Positions 49,811 through 62,600 of a DNA stretch of 64,000 nucleotides are shown here, one piece after another. Both the position numbers and the translations under genes were made by a program. Position 1 is the stretch's first letter. The number at the start of each line of letters is the position of its first letter. This DNA is from Sipunculus nudus. Taxonomy: Eukaryota > Annelida > Sipuncula > Golfingiida > Sipunculidae. Where the stretch lies: assembly GCA_026874595.1 (NCBI GenBank), contig CM049320.1, forward strand, positions 51,598,714-51,662,713. Reading direction: 5' to 3'. Under the pieces are notes generated by a model, which searched no databases, had not been told where the DNA came from, and was given only the letters and a program-made list of their open reading frames with translations.

Positions 49811-50980
49811 GCATTATTTGAACAACAGAAAAATACATGCATCAATAAGTGTAGTGTTGTAACTTAATTGTAACTTTTATGTAGAAGATGGTCAGCACAC
49901 ATGTAAAAGAACTGAAATGGATTAACTATTATATGTCACTGAATCTGTCAAAGGATGCTACATCTATTTTTCATGTAGAGCTTCTGATAATGAATTCCAT
50001 AATATAGGTTTTCGTACATAAATTATTTTGTAGAAATTAAGTTCGAACTATAGCCAGTTGGAGTTAAAAAGAAATAAAGATAGTCTGACCTGAGGTAATA
50101 AAAGTACATAAACACAAGAAATATTAGAAGTGAAAAATACTCACTGACTGTTATTTGCATACCATTTTCAGGTTTATATTATTATTGAAAATGCAGCTTT
50201 CTGACATAAAGCCTGGCCATCTACCTCCAGTGACAGTAGCTGGGTATTTAGAGGTGATTTTAGAATCAAGAAACCGGAAGCTTTCATATAGTCTCTAGGT
50301 GTATTCCAGGGTAAATTTAAAAAATGAGGCATAGCAAGCGTTTAGTGAAAGTACAAATAGCTTACATGGATTGTTTAACAGTTTTTTTGCCATCCACCAT
50401 ATTGTTACAGAACAATCAAAGGGTTTGGAGACTTCACTTCTGCATACAAACATAATAGAAAAGAGAGATAGTAAAAAACATGAGAGAAATGTGTAAGTAT
50501 ATAATCCCTTTACTGTTTTGATTTATTTTAGAAATTTTCAAAGTTTGACACTCTTTGCATTTACATTACGAAAAATATCTTGCTAAACTTTTGTTCTTTC
50601 TTCACAAAATTGCAACAAATACAACAAAACTAGTTTCTCTTTAGGTCAATAGGAACCTTTAGAACTGATAATAAATATACATTATTATATAAGATATATA
50701 TATATCTATATTTACATTACAGACAAGATCTTTCTTGTTTTTCTTTTTTCTTTTCCACATGGGAATAACATTACCATAACCGCGAATAGAGAAACATGAA
50801 AATATTTTTTTACTTAAAACGCCATATTTTATATCTATGTGTGTGCATACTCAATTAAAATAACATAAAATAAATTTGAGTTAACAAACATAACACTTGC
50901 AAGTAGTTGACTGGTATAAGTGTTAGCAGAATTTTAGGGGGGGGGGGCGCCCCTTTGCGCCCCCTATGAATACGCCCCTG
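49520..50980. mobile_element. 1.46-kb non-autonomous element inserted in a triplet microsatellite
   Basis: The left end 'cagtggcgtatccagg' and right end 'gaatacgcccctg' are inverted. The two flanks are both runs of CTA/TAC triplets, with ACTAC next to both ends. Inside are an (AT)n run (49749-49808) and a poly-G tract near the right end. No transposase frame was seen. Ends resemble the 203- and 230-bp elements above. Confidence 0.65.
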
Positions 50981-51525
50981 ACTACCGCTACTTCTATTAC
51001 TACTACTACCATTACTACCACAACTATTATTATAACTACTCCTATTACTATTACTACTAAAACTATTAATATTACTAAATCTATTACTATCACTAAAATA
51101 ATATTACTAATACTTCTACTGTTATCACTATTACTACTACTAATCTTGCCACTACTATTACTACTAATATTTCTACTATTACTAATACTTCAATTATAAT
51201 TACTAGTACGACTACTTTCATTACTACTACAACTACTACTATTGCTATAACTATACTACTATTACAAATACTTCTACTGTTACTACTATTACTACTTCTA
51301 ATATTGCCACTACAGTAGTTCTACTACTACTTCTTCTACTTTACTACTATTACTTCTACAACTATTACTATTATTACCGCTACGACTAATCCTTATACTT
51401 CTTCTACTACTATATTTCTATTACTCTGACTACTACTGCTATTACAACTACTACAACAACTACCTCTTCTGTTACTTCTGCTACTTCTGCTATTACCGAT
51501 GATAATAACAGCGTTAGTAAGTGTA
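50981..51525. repeat. ACT/ATT triplet microsatellite
   Basis: Over 500 bp of imperfect TAC, TAT and CTA triplets. It is the right half of the array split by the element ending at 50980; the left half is at about 49480-49519. Confidence 0.9.
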
Positions 51526-52540
51526 GGCTGTTTTTTTAATCATAAAGAGTGGTAGAAATATGTTTTTTTCTATTATTTCATTATTATTTGATTACATTGT
51601 GTTAAGGGGTTATAGCGTAGTCTTTGACTACTTACCACACATGAAGAAAAAATACAACGGCGTGCTTTTTGTTTTACTTGGGTAATTACCAAAGAAGAAG
51701 AGACCCCCCCCCCTAACTCATAAACGTATACCGTGTTCCACACTACAGACTTAGGGCGGCACACACCAGTCTTCAGGCGAAATTATGCTTGTGTGAACGG
51801 GTCCGTGACATACGTTGGGTATGTTCCAGATACCTCCCCAGATACCTGGGAGGAGTATATATAACTTGGTTCTTTCCTCACCGACACATCTGCTGATGCA
51901 TAAGGCCGTAATGAGGTTTTTATGAGTTCTAATGCATAGATCGGCTGTGGTTACAGCCGAAAAGGGAAGATTAGAGCCATAATTGTGTAATTATAGAGAC
52001 AATATTAAGTTCAACAGTTTGTATTTCCACAATCTTTGGCATTGTTATATTAATCATTAATATATGATATTGTTTTCATATTGATTCAGTATTAGATTTA
52101 AGAAATCATAAATCGCTACATAATTTTATTCAAGTGAGACATATAATAATATGTCCTTATACAAAGAACTAATAAAATATAATAATATTTTAAGCTGCCC
52201 TTTATAACCCTTGAAAGAAATAAAGTATATACATAGAGAAATATTAGGTTTTTACATATTTCATCGGATTATGTTAATATGCTACTGTATTATATTTCCA
52301 TTCATTTTTGGAAAACTTTTTCTCATTTTCATATAATTATACTTCCATTTAAACCAAGTAATTTTAATATATTGACTTTTGCTAAGTTGATTTAAATCTT
52401 TCATCCATTCTATGTCCTTCCTCTAAACTTTAGCTCATACAAAATAGTACATACTCATGCATGTCCAATGATACATATTGGCAGTCTGAACACACTATCT
52501 GCAGATTCTTTAAAAGGGCCCTGTCACATATCTGTCCTTT
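51526..52540. other. Intergenic, nothing firm recognised
   Basis: A TATA-like 'agtatatataactt' at about 51853-51866 is followed by ordinary AT-rich sequence. It could be a promoter for a non-coding first exon of ALP-C but is unsupported otherwise. Confidence 0.3.
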
Positions 52541-54095
52541 TTAGCTCAGCTGACTGAAAGTCATCTTGGCTATAGCTTAGCTGTCCGCTTGTCTGACTGT
52601 CCGTCTGACCGTTAACCAGGAACAAAGCGTAACCCCTGGACCTAGAATCTTGTAATGTGACATCCAGGGAGGTCCATGAAAAATCTCCCTAGAAAACCTG
52701 AAATAAGGTGCCTGTTACCCATATCCTTTGAGCCATGGGACTCTAAAATATCCCCCCCCCCCCCCCACAAAAAAAAAAAAAAAACAGATGCATTGATCAG
52801 CATAATTCTTTGCATGCATGTTCATCGTGGCGTATTCCATCAGTTCCTGCAGACGGGTGGCGCCTCCTGGATTTAAAAAAAAAGAAATTTTCATACATAA
52901 AATCTAGGGAGGTCAATGCAAAATATCCACGGAAACCTAAAATTAGGTCTCTGTTACCCATATCCTTTGAGCTATGGGGCTCAGAAGAACCTCCCAAGAA
53001 TAATTAAAAAATTGATACAAAAGCCCCAGAATCTGAATAACTAATTCGTTGATCACCATGATTCCTTGCATGCATATTGATCATGGAGTGTTTCATCAGT
53101 TCCTGTTGACCGGTAGCGCCACCTGGATTTCTTTCGAATTTTAACGCTTTTATTTCTCTATTTTTGAGACTTTTAAAGATGCGGTTGTTCGTTAACGGGA
53201 CTCAAATCGTAACGATTGGTCCTGGAATCTTTTAACTTGACATCCAGGGAGGTCCATGAAATAGCTGAACGGAATCCTGAAATCAGGTGTTTGTTATCCA
53301 TATCCTTTGAGCTATGGCGCTCAGAAGTACCCCCCCCCCCCCCCCGAATAATTAAACATTTGTTACAAATGCCCAAGTAACTGAATAACTAATGCATTGA
53401 TCACCATGATTCTTTGCATACATATTCATCATGGACTGTTTCATTACTTCCTGCGGACTGGTGGCGCCACCTGGATTATTTTCGAATGATACGCTTTTTC
53501 TCTATTTTTGAGACCTTTAAAGATGCGATCGTCCGTTTAGAGGGTACAAATCGTAACCATTCAACCTAGAATCTTCTTATTTAATATCCAGGGAGGTCCA
53601 TGAGAAATATTTTTGGAAACTTGAAATTAGGTCTCTGATACCGATATCCTTTGAGGTATAGGGCTAGTAAGTACCCCTCAGTATAATTAGACATTTGATA
53701 CAAAAAATCCAGTTTCTGAAAAACTAATGCATTCATCATGATTGTTTGCATGCACATTCATCATGGAGCGTTTCATCAGACCCTGCAGACTGGAGTCGCC
53801 ACCTGCATTCTTTTTTTATTTTTACGCAGTTGCTTTAAATTTATATTTTTGAGTCCCTCTAAGATGCGGTCGGCCGTTATGAAGTCACAAATCGTTACCA
53901 TTGCACCCAGAATCTTCTAACTTTAATTGAGAGGTCCATGAAAAATATCGTTAGAAACCTGAAATTAGGTCTCTGTTACCGACATCCTCTGAGCTATGCT
54001 TCAGCTGAATGGGGATACCACCTGGCATTAATATGATAACATTCCTTTTTTGAATGAATTACCTCAGCGGAGCGTCATGACCCATGGGTCCCTTG
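52541..54095 (+). repeat. Tandem array of the AGCTCAGC-headed repeat family, copy 2
   Basis: A head at about 52541 ('agctcagctgactgaaagtc') is followed by about four and a half body units. The landmark 'cctttgagct-tgg' recurs near 52725, 52965, 53306, 53651 and 53987, giving a full unit of about 340 bp and one shortened unit. The array closes with 'gagcgtcatgacccatggg', as in the array ending near 2410. Confidence 0.8.
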
Positions 54096-54512
54096 TTAAA
54101 CTCAAGGTTATACCTTGAAGCTTTTATGAAAAATAGGCCAGAATATGTGGATATCATCGCAAACAGGCTGCTTAATTTGTGTTGTAATATGTGGGGCTGC
54201 CAAAATAATCAAACAAATTCAACAAAGCATCTGGCAGCAAGTCAGATAAGCCAGAGCTTTGCAAATGGCGTTTTGAGACAAGTGACCTTTCTACCTCCCC
54301 ATATATACAACCTACCACCTAAGATTTTTTTTCCGTTTGTCAACATTGCTGTGTTTACAAACATGATATTGATTATGAATAATGATGTTCATACATCATT
54401 CACGAAGGCCTTACAAGAACGTTTCACAACCACCATTACCCTAAGATCATTAATATTAACACAGAGGAAGCCAGAATTCACATACGATCTTTTTTAGAAT
54501 GGGCACCTTTAA
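54096..54512. mobile_element. TTAA-ended MITE-like element, copy 2 (reverse)
   Basis: Reverse complement of the family at 13972 and 56966: it ends 'agaatgggcacctttaa' and contains 'ttcacgaaggcctta' and 'gcaaatggcgttttg'. It begins directly where the tandem array stops. The open frame of 137 codons across it is an artefact of the repeat. Confidence 0.65.
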
Positions 54513-54825
54513 CCGACCACTGGCCTGTGTCTGCAAGCACATGTCTATTGAGTGAAAACTGGTTGACATGTTTTCAAGAAACCTTCCACACAATTTGATC
54601 TGTATAGTACGCTAACTTATCAGCAAGCCAGATAACGCCGGAGGCGAGGGTTAGCGTGGGACTCGGATCACACGTGGCACAGTCGGGGGTCACATGTGGA
54701 GTCTGTTGTATTCTAAACGTGTGCTCTAAGGTGTGAGGGTATGAAGTAACTTTGGATTAGGTTTCGCTATTATTTCTGGGTTTATTTTCTATCAACACCT
54801 ATGCTTCTGTTTTTATTTATCACAG

Positions 54826-54869
54826 GTTACCATTGAGAAGGTGGATTTGAGAGCTTGCACGAAATCAAC
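54826..54869 (+). other. Candidate 5' leader of ALP-C with an upstream splice acceptor
   Basis: A pyrimidine-rich 'ttctgtttttatttatcacag' ends at 54825, 44 bp before the ALP-C ATG. This suggests that the leader is spliced from a non-coding exon further upstream. Confidence 0.4.
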
Positions 54870-54930
54870 ATGGACATATTGAAGGCTCTTATGTTAGTGG
54901 CCGCGGCCGTCACGCTGACCTTCGGGGACA
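54870..54930 (+). CDS. ALP: ALP-C exon 1, start codon and signal peptide
   Basis: 20 codons plus one base, donor gtaagc. Homologous in position and phase to ALP-B exon 1 though the sequence has diverged, as is normal for signal peptides. An in-frame TTG upstream is not the start. Confidence 0.88.
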
Positions 54931-55379
54931 GTAAGCGCACCGTCATGAATGCACACATACACACATCTAGAAAAGTATACAGAGAAAAAAGTTACCATAT
55001 ATGTGTATTTGGCAACATACATACATGTTTATCTGTCTGTCTGTCTCTCGGATCTGTCTCTCTATGTCTATCTGTTCCTCTTTGTGTGTGTGTGTCTGTC
55101 TCTATCTCTCTCTCTCTCAATGGCATAAACATTTAACAGGGACAATTTTATCCAATCCAAGCGCCAGATATCCCCATCCATACGGCCTTTACTGATCAGG
55201 TATAATCAAGCCCTGCTCGGCATTATGTATGCAATAACCAGTGCGTTATATAATGATATCACTGGATGACCCTCAGACTGGATTTCGTAATCTGATGTCA
55301 CGTTTATGGAACATGGTATCAGTTACACAACCTTATGAGGTTAAGAAAGAAATACCACTTGCCATTTCTTTTACCAAGT

Positions 55380-55420
<41 letters not shown>

Positions 55421-55668
55421 TACACCATGCCTGTCAGTATCTCTGTCTCTCTCTGTCTCACTATGTCGGTCTCTCAGTCTGTCTGTCGCTCTGTCTGTTT
55501 GTCTTTATGTCTGTTTAACTGTCTGTGTATCTCCATGTCTATCTGCCTGTCTGTCCCCCTCTCTCTCCCCCTCTCTGCCTTTCCCCTCTCTGTCTCTCTG
55601 TCTATCTTTCTGTGTATGTCTGTTTGTTTCTCTCTTTTTGTGTTCCTCTCTCTGTCTCTCTCTCTCTG

Positions 55669-55720
<52 letters not shown>

Positions 55721-58700
55721 GTATATTATTCTATAGTTAAACAAAACAGTGTAATGTTTGCAAGACGATTTACTATTCGGTGAATAACAACTATGTTTAT
55801 ATCACGTGATCTAATACAGATACACAATGATATTATTGTACAGTCATTAAACTTGTTATGCAGAGTTCTAAAATTGGATGTAATAAAACCATTGCACGGA
55901 TTGACCCTTATATTGTTAGCATAAAATTATCTGTTGTTCCTGTCGCAGAACAAAGAACAAGGTACAGATTCAGAAACAGGGTGTAACTAGAAAGCAATCA
56001 TTAGAGAGCAAACACACCTGCTATGGATAATCTTTTAACCTGTATGAAAGACTGAATTTATCCAATATGTAACTGCGGTCGTCGTAGTTGAGAAACATCA
56101 ATTACAAGCCCAGCGCTGGGTAAAAGTCTTCATAGAAGAAAGAGGAGCTATTCGTTCTGATTTTTATTTTGTTTTGTTATTTTCGCCTTGGCTTATGATG
56201 CGAAAAGTGAGGAGACAAGAGAAAGAACGTCGTCGTAGACGAAAGTATATTTGTTTGCCTTTGAGTTTACATCAGTGTACAAAGACACCGTAAGCCATTT
56301 CAACCATAAAAACAGAAAATGCAAACGATAATTTTCTCAGAAAGTTGTAGTTGGCTACTAATAAAAGTGAAAATTTGTTAACAAAGGATCATGAGTGAAA
56401 AAAAAGGACTGGTCTATTCTTAGCTCCGTGCATATTTATAAGACACAATAGGTTCAGGGATGAATGAGTTTGTGTGGGTGTCTATTTGTGCGAGAGAGGA
56501 TACAGCCACAGATGATTTCAAACTGGATTGATCTCGTGTGCCGCCTCAAGTGATTCAATTCATGTACTTTAGAATTAGTTATTCATCAAACTTTTCAGCA
56601 GAATTTCTGTGATTTCTGGCTTACTCTGCGTACACGTTATTCAACTTAGGTAATTCCTGTTAAGTAAAGGTCTTATAACGCCTCAGCGACGTAGAAAAAA
56701 AAACCTGCAACCGCAGGAAGCTTGTTGTTTATATACGGAAGTTGAAAGGTCACTAGTGGCAAAGAGGCCCTTTGCAAACCTTTGGATCGTCTGCTGCCGC
56801 CAGATGTTCTTGGATTATGTGTTCCACCAAGGAGTTTATGTTGTCACCTGTGTTTGTTGGCTAGTTTGTTGGTTTGTTTGTCTGCCTGTCTGTTAGCAAA
56901 ATAATGCTACTGGACCGACTTCTACGTACATTGTATGCGGTGACAGAATATGGTCAATCTGAGACTTAAAGGTGCCCAATAACTTACCTTTTGAAAAAGA
57001 ATTTATGTGATTTCTGGCTTCCTCTATGCATATATTAATGATCTGAGGGTAATTTTGGTTGTAAAAAGTTCTTATAAGGCCTTCGTGAAGGATGTATGAA
57101 CTTGTTTATCAACAACATATTTGTAAACACAGAAATGTTGACAAACGGGAAAAACCTGTACATTTGGGTGTAGGTAGCATATATGCGTAGGTAGTAGGGT
57201 CAATTATTGCAAAACGCCATTTGCAAAGATCTGGCTTATCTGACTTGCTGCCAGATGCCTTTGTGGAATTTGTATTGATTATTTTCGCGCCCCCACATAT
57301 TATAAACATGTTGATATTAACAAAACAAGCAGGCTGCATGTGTGCGGTGATATTTACGTTTTCTGGCCCACTTTTATGTAAGCTCCGAAGGACTATCATT
57401 AGTTTATAAAGCTCAGATAGATGATTGGGCCCCTTTAACTTGTGGCAGGGATCCTAAATAAAGGGAGGATTCCCCATTTTGTTTCGCTTTGCAGCAAAGA
57501 TCTTTTGTCAAACAGTCATTTTAAAATCACTCACGAGTTCTAGCTGCCAATCATGTGTTTGAATCTAATTTTCGAGAAATGGTGCAATATATGAGGTGTT
57601 TTGTCGTGTTTGTGTGAGTTTGTGTATAGCGGCTACCGGTTTAGCATAGCCAACTGAATTGGTATGAACAAGTGACACTTTGTCATGAGTTAATGTGCTG
57701 TCGGAAACTTACCTCCAGAAATATAGCATAATGATTTTACCCTGTATTTCTATACATGTTATACCAAAGGCCTTCGGATTAACTACGCCTCAACAGATCA
57801 TCATAGAAATTCCTTCACATGTTTTGAGATTAATAATAAACAAAAAACGAAACAGATCGACAGGCGAACAAAAAGAGAATGCGTAAAAGCATCCTTCCAA
57901 TTTATTCAGGAGAAATAAAAAAGGAAATGTACCAAGTTAGAATTCTATGACGCGCAAAATGAATTTCATCTTGTATTCCTAAGAAAACAAGCCCTCTTAA
58001 TCCGTAATAATACACTTGTCAATTTTAATAGTGGACTACGACAGGGAACATTTGCATGGCAGGAGTTTAACTACGCGGGGGGGGGGGGGGCGTGAATTGG
58101 TAAAATTTCCGGGCTCATAATAGAGAGGTCAATAGAAAAATCTCCTTGGAAACCTGAAATAAGGTCACTGTGACCTTTATCTTCCGAGCTGTTGATCTTG
58201 TTAATACCCCCCAGTATAATTATAAATTTGATACAAAACCTTAAATATCTTGATAATTAATGCATTGATTGCCCTGAATCTTGCCTTTAGTATTGACCAT
58301 TACAAAGTTTATCAGTTCCCGAAAACTGGTGGCGCCACTTGCATTTTTAGCTCCGCTTACTTCCAGGCCTACTGTGCTATAGCGATGGGTCTTTGTCCGT
58401 CGTCCTTCCATCTGTCCGTACTGCCGTCAGGTCGTTAGCAGGGCACAAATCGTAACCGTAAGGGCTTGGGTCATGCTTACACACTTAGGAGATTACCTCT
58501 GCCAAAAATAAACAAATTAAGATTAAGATAATTAAGTTTTTTTTATGATTTTACAGTGTAACGGTGAATCAACAGAAAAAATAATCAAAATTGAAGTATA
58601 AACTTACAGGAGATATAAAACCATACAAGGTGTATAGTTTAATCAGGGTTTATTGGGTTTTACCATAGCTGGATTTTGCAAGTTCCTGCATGTAGCTTGC

Positions 58701-59554
58701 AACTTTGATACAAGTGAGGTACGTGTTCAATTTAAGCAAGTTTGACAAAAACAATTGAGGCTCTTCTGTATATAGTAATTGCATTTTAATTGTGTATTTG
58801 TCATTTTTATCTGCAACACCTATGTAAATATAGGCACATGAATACACACTTGTACTGCTGTTATACCAACATTCCCTAGGTACATATAAATAAGAATAGC
58901 TCTGAGGGTTAATTAAGGTTCTGGGAACTCCAAAACCAGACTGGAAGAGAGGCCTACACAGTCACTCTAGGGCAAAAGGTTTTTGTATTAAAACATACAA
59001 AATTAACATACTGAGCCTCTCCAAGTTCCTTGTGGAGTACTTCATATTCAAACCATTGATATACTGAGGCAATTTTGAATGATTAACATGCACACAAACA
59101 TGACTTATTTTTTATTATTTTGATAAAAAGAGAACTGGCCTATACATTATGGAAACTTATTTGACGAGACAAGTTTAAAGGGCGTCAGTTATGTCAGCAG
59201 TTCATCTGATATTAATCGGTTGTGGGATTGATTGAAGCATATCTTTTACGTAACACCCAGACACTGATCTTGATCTCATTTGACCCCTAAGCTTGAATAC
59301 TTGAGTATGTAATCCTAGGTCTAAATGACAGTGACATCACCTCCAGTTTATAGTAGCGACACAGTTATGATGAAGATGTCACACTTGTTTTATTGAAGGG
59401 ATTCCTATCTTTATGTCAAGGACAGCTTGTTCTTATGTTAGGGACACTTTAGGTGTGCTCAAAAATTCCCTCGTTCATACAAGTAATTTATGAATTTTTA
59501 AGCTAATTTCTGCAAGTTTGCAAATGTTTGAAGTTTAAACTTGACTTCCCTTTT

Positions 59555-59624
<70 letters not shown>

Positions 59625-62600
59625 TTTCCAAATCATGTTCTTAGCTCAGTTGACTATAAGTCATCTGAGCTACAGTCGTAGTCCATTGTCCGTCGTCCGT
59701 CTATCGGTCATGCCGTCCGTCTGTCAATCCATCCGTCCGTTAGACCGGCACGTTTTGAATTCGTTAGACCTATGAATACATTATTCGGCATATTGCTATT
59801 TGTCCCCAAGATCTCCTATCAAACCGAAACCTGGATCACTGCGACTTCGTTCTTACGAAAAACTAAAGTAAACCTCCAATTTTCATTAAAGATCTATTAT
59901 CACTCATCAGGACTGCCTAATACCAAAACCTGAATCTATCAAGCATAAGAAAAACCGTTACGTATATGTTAGGCTATGTTCAGAGGAGGATTCAGGTTTT
60001 CCTACTCTGCGCTACACAGTATGTCCGAGTACCAATACAAAGTAGGATTGAAACGTCTGTTATAGGAACATTTTCTTACAACTGCATATATTCTAGTAAA
60101 ATTTCAAGTTTTAAAGGCCTGCAAATTACGGCGAATAGGTCTGTTTAATTACTAGCGCCCTCTATTGGCACTAGCTCACACTCAGTATGGGGGGTCTGCT
60201 ATTCTACAAATATATATCAGGTTTGTCATGTCTAGACTTATGAAAGTAAACAGGCATTGTCTGTAAAACCTTAATCTTGTATTTGATTTCACTAGAAAAT
60301 TATTGACCGATGCTGAAAAATGTGACCTGGAAATTAAAGACGACCATCAGGTTCAGTGCGCATGCTCGTGGTAAAGAGCATTGAACTCAAGAGTAATGCG
60401 TAAAATGAAAACTTCTCGAGACCCACTGATCACAAAAATAACTGTGTGAACATGTTAATATCAGCAAATAGATATTCAATATCAGTGACAAATTTGTAAA
60501 AGATAATATTAAGCTTTCGTGTAATTTAACGTGAATAAAATTGTAATTTTTACCATTGTTAAATAAATAGCAAAATGATACTTTTTTTTCTATGGCTATC
60601 GTTAACTTTTACTTTATATTATCTTTCTATTAAAGATTGAATAAAAACGTTTTGTACTCAGGTTACCATCCGGTGAAAGAGAGACTTCATTCGAAACTAA
60701 CAAAGAGATCGGTTGAACAAGATATCACAGACGGGAACCTCAACAAAGATTGGTTTCGTATGGGACAAGACAATCTAATGATGTCACTTCGGAACCTGCG
60801 CAATATGAACCGCGCTAAAAACGTCATACTTTTCGTGGGTGACGGTATGGGCGTATCGACGGTAACGGCAGCTCGGCAATTCAATTTGCAAGTGCTTGGG
60901 AAGACCTTCGAACAGTCACAGATGAGCTTCGAATCATTTCCAAATGTCGCAGTTTCAAAGGTGAGTATTTGGAAAAGTCAACTTATTTAATTGAAAAACA
61001 TGAACTTGTAATATATGTTTTATTTTTCACACATATACACGCACGGACGTCTGCAAATCCTAATGCGACGTACAAGACTGCCAGATATCACATTCTTTTC
61101 CCTGTAACAACCTCCCGTCCATATTTTGGGCGATAGCGTATAATAGAATGCGTAAAACTTACACTCCAAGATAGAAGATTCCCTAAAATCACGTCCCTTT
61201 TTTTGTTTCGTGCTTTAAGTTAGGTCAGAATAGGAAACAGTGGTTAACAAAGTGGATACAAAATTCATCAAACGTCGGTCAAAACACAGATGCTTTGTAA
61301 TTAAAACATGGTGTGCAGCACTACAATTGATATAAGCAAACAACAACGGAAATTACCGAATTGTTCAGTGCCTTTTTAATGTACGTTTTGGGGCAACGCT
61401 AACAAGCCAAACTTTGCGCCTCTAGAATTAACCTATAAATCTTGAAGCCAACTAAGACTTAAAACACGATGGAAACAATATCTGTTCTATCTTCATTTCA
61501 AAGAGCACAACAAAGAGAAATTATAATAAAATTATTTTGCGCTTAAGCACACAGTACCCGTGTGTTGGTCACACCGTATCCGTGCAAATAGAGAATAAAA
61601 TTTACAACCTTATAAAGCAACCATCGCCAACATTCCTTCTACCTTGAGTGTACTCCAACACCCATGTTTCAAGTTAGCCTACACGTAAGTACACATATAA
61701 TTCACAAAGTATTATGCCGTTCTATACCAATAATCACAACTAGATATTTTTAAATACCCTGATACTACATGCAACGTGGACTTGCATCATACTGAGCGTA
61801 TTTAAATGTCTAGTTTAACATGTCCCGAGGTATATATACTTTAGTAATACGTAAGTGGTACATACCTCTTAGATGTAAACAGCTATTAAAACATTGTAAG
61901 TCTGATAAACACTACATTACTAATGACTGGTTAAACCACAGCCAAGTGTATCCAAGAATTAAAGCGTGAACAAATCTAACCTATTTACAGATGTAACAAC
62001 GTGTCCCGCACGCGCAACCTGAATGGTCTCTGCATCAGTTTTGTTTGATGTCTGGTTACTATCGTCTTCGACATCCGGAAACTTTTAGTGTTCGAGTCTT
62101 CATTCACATTGCCAAATGTCTACGGGAGCACCACTCTGATAGCTTAATTCCAAGTCTTGCAGCCTTTGAATGGGACGAGTTAAAAGTCCTTTCGACATTT
62201 TGAGTTCAGCAATACGCATAGCCCAATCAATGCCCCGGAAAACTTGAGTAACCAACCCTATAGGCCATTTCGTGCGGGGAGCATTGTCTTCCCTAATCAA
62301 GACGATACAGCCCTTCCTTAGATGGCCTTAAGCTACAAACATGTTGACTCTTGGTGGGTAACTTCTTATATAATCCTTACTCAATAATTACCAAAAAAGA
62401 TTCAGCCGCTCCTTAAAGTTCGATTTCCATTTCGTACCAGAAAGGATATATTCAACGTAAAAGTTTGCTGAAGCTAATTTATGGCTTAAGAAGGCGGTGC
62501 CTCGTCAAGAGCAGCCAATCGCTTATCTGACTCGTCAATATCGTCCTATAACTCAATGCTATCAACCGAAGTCACCGCAAAATAATCTGTCAACTCCCCT

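Larger units (their letters stand above)
54931..60661 (+). other. ALP-C intron 1
   Basis: A 5.7-kb intron filled with microsatellites and repeats that are listed separately. No additional ALP-like exon was recognised. Confidence 0.75.

Noticed and set aside
54084-54497. 137-codon plus-strand open frame just upstream of ALP-C
   Set aside because: Coincides with a reverse copy of the TTAA-ended repeat; the other copies do not keep the frame.
55241-55783. 180-codon Ser/Leu/Cys-rich open frame and its Arg/Glu-rich antisense
   Set aside because: By-product of a CT/CTGT polypyrimidine tract in ALP-C intron 1.
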